Positions 17,783-26,800 of a stretch of DNA of 64,000 nt are shown one piece after another. This DNA is from Cyanobacteria bacterium CYA. Its GTDB lineage: Bacteria > Planctomycetota > Phycisphaerae > Phycisphaerales > UBA1924. The position numbers and the translations under genes are program-made. The notes below the pieces were generated by a model. The model saw only the letters and a program-made list of their open reading frames with translations, was not told the origin of the DNA and did no database searches. The number at the start of each line of letters is the position of its first letter. The stretch's first letter is position 1. The stretch covers positions 1 to 64,000 of the forward strand of contig RHKP01000010.1 of the NCBI GenBank assembly GCA_008363215.1, read 5' to 3'.

Positions 17783-18115
17783 CACCGGTTCAAGTCGATT
17801 CCCGGGAGTGCGGAGACGCCGCAGGATCGCCCGCTTTCCGGCAGCGCTGCGGGCGGGTTTCAACCAGAACTCCGGCAGCAAAGCGAGGGTGCCATCCGGA
17901 CCTGTGCTTGATGATCTACAAGCGCCCGGCCTCCCACGACGCACACGTCTTGCGTCGGAATGGTGTGAGAAGGTGAAATCATCCGAGCGGGGGGTGCTTG
18001 CCTTTTTGCTCCCCCAAGGAGCAAGGTTTGAAACGCAGGGCGACTCTCTCGGCAGCCTTCTTCCACTTGAGAGGGCTGGAGGCCGCGAGGTGCTCTTCCC
18101 CGGCCGTCGCCGGGC
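17783..18115. other. 333-base spacer between aat and the outer-membrane-type protein gene
   Basis: Contains a small perfect hairpin TTGCTCC/GGAGCAA (18006-18024) next to a T5 run, and a GC hairpin at 18099-18115. Neither has a clear downstream T-run in the right direction for a canonical terminator. No supported gene is seen; a 103-codon plus-strand frame exists, but it has no recognisable features. Confidence 0.4.
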
Positions 18116-19036
18116 CTAGAACCGGAATCGCACGTCGAAGCCGGCGTACAGCGCCGACTCGAGGTCGTCTTTGCCCACGCGGTCGCCGTTCTCGTCGTCG
18201 ATCTTGATTTCCGAACCGAGGTGTGCGCCCACGCGGGCTGACAGTTCGATGTTCGGACCGGGTGAAAAGCGAGCGAACACGCCGACGGGCACGTGGCGTT
18301 CCTCGACCACGCCGGAGGGCAGGGGGCCTTCATCGTCGAGCCGGAACCGGCGCCGGTCCCACGACGCTTCGGCGCCGAACGCCCAGCGGTCCGAGGGCGC
18401 GTACGTCAGTTGCACGTTGGCCCGTTCGCCTGAGGCGAGCGTCCACTGTTCATTGATGTTCCAGCGGATGATCGGCACGGGGATGACGTACACCTCATCC
18501 TCGAGTTCGCTGCTGGCGAGCACGCCGATGCCCACCGTAAGGTCGTCGGAGAAGGAATGCGAGAAACCCACGATGCCGCCGCCGGTGAGCGTCTCGTCAA
18601 ACTCGGCGCCGCTTTCTCCGGCTGAGCGAGCCAGCCCGGTGACAAACCACGTGTTGCGTTCCCCGCTCTTGAACTTGGCGCCCAGCGAAAGGGTCACGAT
18701 GGTCGAGTCGTCGAAGGGGTCGTCGGTGCCGGCTATGAGCCCCGAGGCGTCATCGAAGTCGTAGACCGAGTAATCGACGTCGGCCCCGAAGTTGAGCGTG
18801 ACCGTATCGGAGAGTTTGTGACCGACGCCCAGGCGGGCGCCCGCCCGGGCGATGCCCAGACTGCCCGGCGAATCGTCGAGGTCGGCTTCTCCGATCCACG
18901 TCCCGCCGAAGGAGAGCGAGAACGACGTGTCGGCCAGCGGCTTGGTCTGGGTAGTTGCGGCGGGGGCCGCATCCTGGGCCGAAGCGCCGGCGGACAGGGC
19001 GAGCAGGACAAGGACGGCGGCGGAGCGCGTGATCAC
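18116..19036 (-). CDS. Secreted beta-rich protein, probable outer-membrane barrel (DUF6268-like)
   Basis: A 306-aa protein starting at GTG 19036, chosen because GGGAG lies 8 bases upstream and a signal peptide follows at once (VITRSAAVLVLLALSAGASA-Q). The mature part alternates hydrophobic and polar residues in strands with acidic turns and ends in Phe (FDVRFRF), the usual C-terminal outer-membrane-barrel signal. Segments such as GARLGVGHKLSDTVTLNFGA, TIVTLSLGAKF and RWAFGAEASWDRRRF are barrel-like. No function can be assigned. The neighbouring DUF1570 gene ends 62 bases upstream on the same strand. Confidence 0.7.
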   Translation of the reverse strand: MITRSAAVLVLLALSAGASAQDAAPAATTQTKPLADTSFSLSFGGTWIGEADLDDSPGSLGIARAGARLGVGHKLSDTVTLNFGADVDYSVYDFDDASGLIAGTDDPFDDSTIVTLSLGAKFKSGERNTWFVTGLARSAGESGAEFDETLTGGGIVGFSHSFSDDLTVGIGVLASSELEDEVYVIPVPIIRWNINEQWTLASGERANVQLTYAPSDRWAFGAEASWDRRRFRLDDEGPLPSGVVEERHVPVGVFARFSPGPNIELSARVGAHLGSEIKIDDENGDRVGKDDLESALYAGFDVRFRF

Positions 19037-19097
19037 GGCGAATCTCCCGGGCGAATCGGGAGACACTACACCGCCTGATGCGCGCACGCAAGCCCGT

Positions 19098-20381
19098 TCA
19101 CTCGGTCGAAGCCGATCGGGTCGACACGGCGCGAGACCGGAGCATCGCCCGTTCGACCGCATCGACGCGCCCGAAATGGTTTTCAAACAGCGTCAGGTGG
19201 TATTCGGGGGTGTAGTACCCGCTGGGGAGCCGGTTGAGTTCGCAGAGATACCGCTTCATCGCGTCGGGTGCGGTGCGCGAAAGGTAGACGAACAGCAGGT
19301 AACTCTGGGCGTAGACCGGGTCCCCGAGTTCGTCGGCCCCGGCGATGCCTGCGGCCACGGTCACGACCTTCTCCAGCGGTATCAGGCGTCCTTCGTCCCT
19401 CACCCGGTTGAACGAGTCCTCGCGGGCCTGATAAGGCTCGCGCGGGCCGAAAGGTTGCGCGGGATCGCCGGTTTCAAACGCCGTCGCCATCCCCTCGCTG
19501 ATCCAGAATGGGTAGATTCGCCCTTGCTGCTGCAAGCCGGTGTTGTACGAGAGCATGTGCACCGATTCGTGGATCGTCTTGGCTGTCGACATCCGCTCGG
19601 CGTGCGAACGGATGCGTTCCTTGTTGGTGCGGACCTCGGCTTCGAGCCGATCGGCACCGGCGTTGAGCGAGTCCGACATCGACTGCATCCCGTTGCGCGC
19701 CGTCTGGCGCGCACGCTCACGTGTTTCGGCAACCTTGGCCTCGTGCTCGGCCAGTTTTGACATCGCCTCGACGATGGCCGGCGAGTCGCGGTCGTCGAAC
19801 AGCACCACGCGATTGGCCCGCGTGGCGAAATAGCCCCCGGCCCAGGGGGCGTCCACATTGTCCACCCGCTGCGCAAACGAGCGGTACTGCTCGTAGTCGT
19901 GGAAGATGATGCACAGCAGTTTCCGCTCCGGCGGCAGCAGGTCGAGCCCGATCTGGTCGACCCAGCGGAAGAACTGGTGGTAGGCCCGCTCGAGCAGCGC
20001 CGACTTCTCACGCGTCCACGACGCATCGCAGTCCGACAGCGTCACGAAGTGCCCCGTCTCGTACCGATGCATTCGCGTCTGCACCGTGTCCAGCGCCTTG
20101 GCGATCTCGACCTCGTCCGCCCGGAGTTCAAACCCCGGCGAGCGGTGCAGGTTCTCCAGCGTCTGGATGGCGCGAAGCCGGTACTGCTCGCGTTCGGCCA
20201 GTACGCGGAGCATGCGGTCGGCGCGGGCCAGATCACCCTGCGCAACCACCGCATCCACCTCAATGAAGGGATCACTTGTTCGCGTGGGCTCCGCATGCAT
20301 CGAGCGGGCAAAGACCAGCGAAAGCAAGACCGCGAGAACAGCGATGGCATGGTGTGTTCGAGGACGCACGTTTGGTAGCAT
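19098..20381 (-). CDS. Secreted DUF1570-type putative metalloprotease
   Basis: 427 aa with a signal peptide (HHAIAVLAVLLSLVFARSMHA). The C-terminal half carries TIHESVHMLSYNTG, an HExxH zinc motif, followed by FWISEGMATAFE, whose Glu could be the third ligand. This layout matches the DUF1570/peptidase MA-like proteins common in planctomycetes. The middle (about residues 150-280) has a helical Lys/Glu/Arg-rich stretch (KLAEHEAKVAETRERARQTA). ATG 20381 was preferred because the signal peptide begins there. It is divergent from the DCC protein gene. Confidence 0.75.
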   Translation of the reverse strand: MLPNVRPRTHHAIAVLAVLLSLVFARSMHAEPTRTSDPFIEVDAVVAQGDLARADRMLRVLAEREQYRLRAIQTLENLHRSPGFELRADEVEIAKALDTVQTRMHRYETGHFVTLSDCDASWTREKSALLERAYHQFFRWVDQIGLDLLPPERKLLCIIFHDYEQYRSFAQRVDNVDAPWAGGYFATRANRVVLFDDRDSPAIVEAMSKLAEHEAKVAETRERARQTARNGMQSMSDSLNAGADRLEAEVRTNKERIRSHAERMSTAKTIHESVHMLSYNTGLQQQGRIYPFWISEGMATAFETGDPAQPFGPREPYQAREDSFNRVRDEGRLIPLEKVVTVAAGIAGADELGDPVYAQSYLLFVYLSRTAPDAMKRYLCELNRLPSGYYTPEYHLTLFENHFGRVDAVERAMLRSRAVSTRSASTE

Positions 20382-20548
20382 CGACCGAGGAGGGCGGTAC
20401 CCGGGCATCCGGCCGGCCTCGCCGGGATGCAGCGGTGGGGTGGTGCGGGTGGTGACGGCTGTGCGGGCTGAGTCGGGCACCCCACGAGCCGTCCACCTTG
20501 ACCGACACCCCCCGGGGTGAGCCAGTGTCAATGCGAGCAGGATCAGAA

Positions 20549-20950
20549 ATGGCAACAACAGATTTCCGGATCTATTACGACGGTCTTTGTCCGTTTTGCA
20601 GGCATGAAGCCGATCTCCTGCGGCGCCTGGACCGGGGACGCGGGCGCCTGCGCCTGGTGGACTTCACTGCGCCGGGATTCGACCCCTCGGAAGCAGGGGT
20701 CAGCGAACAGGCCCTGATGGGCTCCATCCACGCGCTGCTGCCCGACGGGCGGCTGGTCACGGGAATGGAGGTGTTCCGGCGCGCCTACGGAACAGTCGGT
20801 TGGGGATGGTTCCTGGCGCCGACAGGCTGGCCGATCCTCAAGCCGGTGTTTGACGGGATGTACCGGATCTGTGCGCGGGTTCGTCCGCGGTTCAGCCGGG
20901 CGGGTCGATGCGGGGGTGACCGCTGTGCGGTGCGGCGCCGACAGACTTAG
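20549..20950 (+). CDS. DCC-family thiol-disulfide oxidoreductase-like protein
   Basis: A 133-aa protein of the DCC/DUF393 family, named for its conserved Asp-x-x-Cys-x-x-Cys start. Here it reads YYDGLCPFCRHEADLLRRLD, with the CPFC redox pair near residue 15, then VDFTAP and a WGWFLAPTGWPILKPVFD region typical of the family. It is likely a cytoplasmic thiol oxidoreductase of unknown substrate. ATG 20549 is preferred (AGGA 7 bases upstream); ATG 20531 would add six residues. The end is basic and Cys-containing. The lipoprotein gene follows after 9 bases. Confidence 0.8.
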   Translation: MATTDFRIYYDGLCPFCRHEADLLRRLDRGRGRLRLVDFTAPGFDPSEAGVSEQALMGSIHALLPDGRLVTGMEVFRRAYGTVGWGWFLAPTGWPILKPVFDGMYRICARVRPRFSRAGRCGGDRCAVRRRQT

Positions 20951-20959
20951 ACTGCTCGG

Positions 20960-21517
20960 ATGCTCAGATGGCTTGGACTGGCGGCGGTATCGACAACGGG
21001 GGTGTGGCTGGGCGGATGCGCGCTGGTGCGGACCACCGGCAGCGGCGCGCCCGGTGCATCACTGGAAGGCGTCGAGGTAGGGCCTTTCGCGCCGGCCTCG
21101 CTGCGGGTTCACCCGCTGACGCACCTGGAACGAGATCCGGATCGAGGGGTTTACCTGCTCGTGCATGTGCAGTTGCGTGACCGGTGGTCGGACATCTGCA
21201 AGGGCGTGGGGGTCATGCACCTGGCGCTGTTCCAACAGACGGGGCTTGGGGGCTCCGGGCAGGAAGAACAGTTGCTCCAGTGGCAGGTCGACCTGTCGGA
21301 TCTGGAGAAGAACGCGGTGTTCTTTGACCCGGCGACCCAGACCTATCGCTTCAGTCTCTCCGGGCTGCCCGACTGGGTGAAAGCGATGGCGCCGGGGACG
21401 GAGGGCGACCAGGCATCGTCGGGTCGGGGAAAATTCCGTGTGCAGGCCCGCCTGACCACCGTGACTCCGGAGGGGACCGAAACGGTGCTGGTGGGCGAGT
21501 TGGTGGTTGAGCGTTGA
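20960..21517 (+). CDS. Lipoprotein of unknown function
   Basis: 185 aa with a lipoprotein signal (TTGVWLGGC, acylated Cys near residue 20). The mature domain is beta-strand rich: ASLRVHPLTHLERDPDRGVYLLVHVQ and later FRVQARLTTVTPEGTETVLV alternate as in a small immunoglobulin- or C2-like sandwich. No family is recognised. It sits between the DCC gene and pfk, 9 and 59 bases away, all on the same strand. Confidence 0.7.
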   Translation: MLRWLGLAAVSTTGVWLGGCALVRTTGSGAPGASLEGVEVGPFAPASLRVHPLTHLERDPDRGVYLLVHVQLRDRWSDICKGVGVMHLALFQQTGLGGSGQEEQLLQWQVDLSDLEKNAVFFDPATQTYRFSLSGLPDWVKAMAPGTEGDQASSGRGKFRVQARLTTVTPEGTETVLVGELVVER

Positions 21518-21576
21518 TCGAAGCGGAGTTGGAAGCCCACCTATGATCCCGTCTTTGCAGAAAGGTTCGGGGCGGG

Positions 21577-22824
21577 ATGCCTGACATTTTGCCTGGAAAC
21601 GCGGTGGTCGGTCAGTCCGGCGGTCCGACCGCCGTGATCAATCAGTCGCTGGTGGGTGTGATTCTGGGCTTGCGCGCCGGCGGGGCAGGCCTGCCGGGAC
21701 ACCCGATCCGCAAGATCCTGGGGATGCGTCACGGGGTCAACGGGTTGGTCAAGGGGTTGTTCCACGATCTGACCAACCTGCACCGTGACCGCCTGGAAGT
21801 GCTCAGCCGCACGCCCTCGGCCGGGCTGGGCTCGACGCGGGACAAGCCGGACCAGGAGTATTGCGAGCGGATCTTTCGCGCCTGCGAAGAGAACAGCATT
21901 CGCTACTTCTTCTACATCGGGGGGAACGACAGTTCGGACACCTGCCGCATCGTGAACGACCTGGCCCATGAGCGCGGGTACGCGCTGCGGTGCTTCCACA
22001 TTCCCAAGACGGTGGATAACGATCTGGTCGAGAACGATCACACCCCGGGGTTTCCGTCGGCGGCGCGGTTCGTCGCCAAGGCCTGCATGGCCGACTTTCT
22101 CGACAACATCTCCCTGCCCGGCATCAAGATCAACGTGATCATGGGCCGGCACGCGGGGTTTCTGACGGCTGCGGCCGCGCTGGCGCGTCGGGAAGAGGGA
22201 TATGACAAACTGAACGACGGGCCGCAGTTCATTTACGTGCCCGAGGTGGCGTTCGACACCGAGCGATTCCTGCACGACGTGGCGACGGTGTACGAGCAGA
22301 TCGGGCGTTGCCACATTGCTGTGTCAGAGGGCATTCGCGACGCCGAGGGCGTGCCCATCGGGGCCAGGCTGATCCAGGGCGGACAGGTCGACCCGCACGG
22401 AAACGTGCAGTTGTCCGGCTCCGGGGCTTTGGGCGACCAGTTGTCGGCGTTGATCAAGGCGAAGTTGACGCCCAAGGGAGGCAAGGCGCCGCGCGTGCGG
22501 GCCGACACGTTCGGGTACGTACAGCGGTGCTTTCCCGACCAGGCTCGCGTGGACTCGTACGAGGCTCGCGGGGTGGGCAAGTACGCGGCGCGTCTGGCCC
22601 TGTCAGGCGACCTCGACGGGTCGGTGACCATCAAGCGCGTCAGCGAGCCGGGCACCGGGCAGCCCTACGCGGTGCGGTTTGAGCGTGTGGATCTGGCGGC
22701 GGTGGCGGCCAAGACGCGACACATGCCGCCGGAGTTCCTCGACGGGTACAACAACGTCAGCCAGGCGTTCATGGACTACTGCCGTCCGCTGGTGGGCGAA
22801 TTGCCGCTGTACGAGCGCATGTGA
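21577..22824 (+). CDS. 6-phosphofructokinase, pyrophosphate-dependent type
   Basis: A 415-aa PFK-A superfamily enzyme phosphorylating fructose 6-phosphate. Two residues decide the phosphoryl donor. The motif FFYIGGNDSSDT (115-118 GGND) has Asp where ATP enzymes have Gly-Thr, and PKTVDNDL (143-150) has Lys where ATP enzymes have Gly. Both are known marks of PPi-dependent enzymes. QSGGPTAVINQSL, MGRHAGFL and AVSEGIRD complete the family pattern. PPi-PFK makes the step reversible and saves ATP. It may form a short operon with the two genes upstream. Confidence 0.9.
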   Translation: MPDILPGNAVVGQSGGPTAVINQSLVGVILGLRAGGAGLPGHPIRKILGMRHGVNGLVKGLFHDLTNLHRDRLEVLSRTPSAGLGSTRDKPDQEYCERIFRACEENSIRYFFYIGGNDSSDTCRIVNDLAHERGYALRCFHIPKTVDNDLVENDHTPGFPSAARFVAKACMADFLDNISLPGIKINVIMGRHAGFLTAAAALARREEGYDKLNDGPQFIYVPEVAFDTERFLHDVATVYEQIGRCHIAVSEGIRDAEGVPIGARLIQGGQVDPHGNVQLSGSGALGDQLSALIKAKLTPKGGKAPRVRADTFGYVQRCFPDQARVDSYEARGVGKYAARLALSGDLDGSVTIKRVSEPGTGQPYAVRFERVDLAAVAAKTRHMPPEFLDGYNNVSQAFMDYCRPLVGELPLYERM

Positions 22825-22900
22825 GCCACTCAGCTCGGCTGCTCTGCGGCCACGCTCTCCCCAAGGGCAGAGGGTGAGGGTCCGCACGGTGATCGTCACA

Positions 22901-22943
22901 GTGTGCCGCCGCGTTTGGCGCCGCCGGCCGTGCTGTGGCACAC
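22901..22943. terminator. Large inverted repeat after pfk
   Basis: GTGTGCC (22901-22907) pairs with GGCACAC (22937-22943), enclosing another GC-rich stem. It lies between the convergent pfk and TerC genes. It lacks a T-run, so its role as a terminator is uncertain; it could also be a dispersed palindromic repeat. Confidence 0.35.
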
Positions 22944-23013
22944 GATCAGGATGCGGCGGCTGAGCGCCCGGCGAAGAGTCCGCGTTCTCGCGGGCGTGCC
23001 TGGTTGCATGCGG

Positions 23014-23862
23014 TCATGGCATGGTCGCCTGGTGGACTTGGTTCTGGTGCGCTCGCCGGGCGCCCGCCTTGATGTTGATCAGTTCGACGATCAGGGCGAA
23101 CGCCATGGCGAAGTAGACGTATCCTCGCCCGAGGTGCTGGTGCAATCCGTCTGCGACCAGCAGCACGCCGATGAGGACGAGGAAGGCCAGGGCGAGCGTC
23201 TTCATCGACGGATGACGCGAAACGAAACGCGCGATCGGCCCGGCGAAGCCGAGCATGACGCCGACGGCGATGACCACGGCCGAGGACATGATCCAGTAGT
23301 TGGTGGTCATACCGACCGCCGTGATCACGCTGTCCAGACTGAACACCAGGTCGAGGACAAGGATCTGCGTGAGGATGGCGCCGACGCTGGTGACCTTTTT
23401 CGACTTGACGCCGGGGTGGTCGTGGTCGCCCTCGACGAGGTGGTGAATTTCGTAGGTGGCCTTGGTGATGAGGAACAGCCCGCCGATGAGCAGCACGAGA
23501 TCTTTGCCGCTGATGCCGATGGGCTGCTCGACCATGGTGTTCGCGGCCGGGTCGAGGACGTGCTCGGTGAGGAAGGGCAGTTTGAACAGCGGGGTCTGGA
23601 GTTTCATCACCAGCCAGGCCAGCGCCAGCAGAACCAGGCGCATGATCATCGCGAGCAGCAACCCGATGGTGCGGACGTTGCCCTGTTTCTCTTCGGGCAG
23701 TCGGCCGGTGAGGATCGCGATGAAAATCACGTTGTCGATGCCCAGGACGATTTCGAGCGACGCCAGCGTCACCAGCGCGATGATCCCGGCGGCGCTGAAA
23801 AACGCAACGGCTTGGCTGGGCGCAGATGCGGCGGCGTCGGCGAGCGTGAGCAGTTCCAACAT
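23014..23862 (-). CDS. TerC-family integral membrane protein
   Basis: A 282-aa protein with seven or more membrane helices and the TerC marks: an acidic pair in the first helix region (LEIVLGIDNVIFIAIL) and a second in LVFSLDSVITAVGM, thought to bind metal ions. Family members are linked to tellurite resistance and manganese export (e.g. MeeF/MeeY). It begins 17 bases after the stop of the FtsK/EccC-like ATPase, with GAGGG about 10 bases before its ATG, so it is probably co-transcribed with the secretion-like genes. Whether it works with them is unknown. Confidence 0.85.
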   Translation of the reverse strand: MLELLTLADAAASAPSQAVAFFSAAGIIALVTLASLEIVLGIDNVIFIAILTGRLPEEKQGNVRTIGLLLAMIMRLVLLALAWLVMKLQTPLFKLPFLTEHVLDPAANTMVEQPIGISGKDLVLLIGGLFLITKATYEIHHLVEGDHDHPGVKSKKVTSVGAILTQILVLDLVFSLDSVITAVGMTTNYWIMSSAVVIAVGVMLGFAGPIARFVSRHPSMKTLALAFLVLIGVLLVADGLHQHLGRGYVYFAMAFALIVELINIKAGARRAHQNQVHQATMP

Positions 23863-23879
23863 AGCGGGGCTTCCCTCGA

Positions 23880-26800
23880 TCAGCGGCGCAAGGCCTGTGC
23901 GAACTCGGCGAGCCAGTCTTGGCCTGGCAGAGAGTATGGGCGGAACTTCTCCAGGGTTCCTGATTCCTCGTTGTAGAGCAGGGCTCGTTGCATGCCGAGT
24001 TTGCCGGCCGCGGGCGAGTCGATGAGCGTGGTCGAATCGGCGGCGTTCATCTGGAACAGAACGCGGGTATCGAACTCGCCGATGGTGGGGCGGTCGAGCG
24101 CGCGTTCGAGATTGCCGACAGTGTCGGACCAGATGAACGCGTGAATGCCCAGGCCCGGTCCTTCGCGGATGATGGACGCCAGGTGCTTGTCGGGGCTGAC
24201 CGGAGCGTCAGGGTCGGCGTTGAAGGAGAAGTCGTCCTCCTTGCGCCGCAGCGAACGGAAGCGGTGCAGTCCGTGGATGAACAGGAACACGCCGAGTTCG
24301 TCGGTCAGATTCTGCTCTTCACGAGTCCGCAGATCGGCGGCCACCTCGGCCAGCAGCGCGTCGGCGTCACGCCATGAGCCGACGACGGATTGCTGCGGGA
24401 GCGCAGCGGCGATGGACTTGAGCGTGCCGAAGCGCGGGTCGTCGGCCGGCGTGCCGTCGATGATGACAAACCGCGCCGCATTGCGTGGGTGCTGGGCCGC
24501 GAGGCTGAGCATCGCCGCGGCACAAAGGGCGAGCGCCGGGTCGTCCTGCTGTCCGACAAGCAGACAGTTGGAGCCGGTGTGGCGCCGGAAGGCGGCGCTG
24601 GTGGGTTCCTTGATGGCGACGGGATCACCCAGCCAGGCGCGGGCGGCCGCGGGCATGATGCGCGTCGGCTCGCGCAGCGCGGCGGCGAGCAGGTGATTCT
24701 CTTCGAGGCGCGCGGGCACGTTGCCTTCGAAGACGATCTGCGGCTGCGGCGGCTGGTAGTGGTCGCCGGCGACGCGGTCTTGCACCTGCTCGAGCGCCTG
24801 GTCGCGCACCTTGTCGGGCAGCCAGGCGATCTGGAAGGGGCTGTTGCCCTCGATCATGCCGTTGGCGTCGTTGTAGATCGCCTCTCCGGGGCGGGCCAGC
24901 AGGCGGGCGGCTGCGTTGTCTTCCGAGAGGATGATGTACGAGTCGGTCTCCGAGCACTGCAGCGCGATGCGCACGGCCATCTGGCCCATCGTGCTGCGAG
25001 CCAGCGAATATGCGCCGCTGAGCGTCTGTGAGCCGAGGAGGACGTGCATGCCGAAGGCGCGGCCCTGGCGGACGAGCCGGTCGAGCAGCAGCGAGGCGTC
25101 CTGAGCGATCTTGTCGTCTTCGACGAAGAACTCCTGGAACTCATCGATGATGAGCAGCGTGCGAGGCATGTGCACGTCGGGGCGCTTCTCGCGGAAGGCG
25201 CCGATTTCAGCCGTGCCGGCCTCGCGAAACAAATCGCCGCGGCGCTTGAGTTCGTCGTCGAGGCGGTGCAGCACGGAGAGCCCGAACTCACGGTCGGACT
25301 CGACGGCCACCGCCCGCGCGTGCGCGAGCCGGTGCGTTGCGTAGGTCTTGAACTCGACACCCTTCTTGAAGTCGACCAGGTAGAACTCGACCTGTCGCGG
25401 CGAGTACCACATGGCCAGCGACGAGATGAGCACGTGCAGCAGCGTCGACTTGCCCGAGCCGGTCTTGCCGGCGATGAGGACGTGCTGGCTGGTGCCGCGC
25501 CCCAGTTCCATGTACTGGAGTTTGGTTGCGCCCGCGCGACCCAGGGGCACGCGCAACTCGCGTGAACAGTCTTCACTCCAAAGGTCGCCTGCGGCCGGCG
25601 TGATCTTGCGGAAGGGCACCTCCACCCGACCGGCGTCCTTGGATAGTTCGCCGACGCGACGGACCGTCCGCGAGAGAAACTCGTCGGAAGGCGGGGCTTC
25701 CAGTGTCAGCGGGAGTTCGTTGAGCGGCTCGCCTGCCATGCGAAGTCCGTCTTCGGTCTCGAGCACGGTAACGGCGTGGCGTTCGAGGTCGTCGATCTTG
25801 ATCGCGCTTGGGAGTTTGGTCGCCGGGTCGACGAGCATCAGCGTGTACACGCCGCAGCGTGCGCCTGATTCGAGAATGCTCTTGAGGCGCTGGGCGGCCG
25901 TATCGGTGAAGGCGGTCGGAAAGTCGGCGATGACGAGGAAGCGATACGGCTCGGCGATTTCGCCGGCCGAAACGTTATACGCCTCGATGCTCTCGAACTC
26001 GTTGCGCAGGTACTTCTGGATGACCTTTTCCATGTGCTCGGTCAGGTCGGTCAGGCGCTGCTCGATGTGCTTGGGGTCGGTCCAGATGCGGTTGGTCACC
26101 AGCGCCTCTTCAAAGTCGGCCAGGTGCATGTAACCGGCAAACGACTGCCCCAGCCCGACCGGGTCGATGATGGTGAAGCGCAGTTTGCCCGGCGGGATCG
26201 ACGTCAGCAGGCGCAGCATCGTGTTCTGGAGCGTGGCGATGGCGGCGTCCCGCTGGGCCGGCCCGCACTCGAGCAGCAGCGAGCAGCGCCCGGGGAAGTC
26301 CATCATCGCGGGCAGGTCGTAGCGCGTGCGGACGCCCTCCAGCAGGCGCTGGTCGGGCGGCAGCCCGCCCTTGAACGAGGCGGCGTCGGCGACCATGTGA
26401 CCGAACATGATCGCGGTGGGGGCGGCCGCCGGGGGGTGATACTCGCGCCAGCGCCCGTCGCTCCACTCAGGGAACAGCGTGGCGGCGCGGTCTTCCATGT
26501 CCTCGGCGGCGGCGCGGATCATCGCGTGACGCTCGAACCAGGTCTGATCGAGCCGATCTCGCTCCAGGCGGTGCTGCGCGCCAATGTCGGACAGGCGCGC
26601 CGCGTAGTCGGACTCGATGCGCGAAGATCGCTCGGCGTCCTCGGCCTCGAACTGGGCCAGTTGCTCGTCGGCCTGGGCGGTGACCTGCGCCAGTTCCTCG
26701 GCGTGCTGCCGCTTCATCGCTTCCAGCGCCGGCTTGTGGCGCTGGTCGATGCCGGCCACGTCGTCGCGCCGACGCTGTTCGATGATCTCGCGTCGCTTGG

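Noticed and set aside
17808-18119. A 103-codon plus-strand frame after aat
   Set aside because: Arg-rich start, no ribosome-binding site, no domain. It looks like open non-coding GC-rich sequence.
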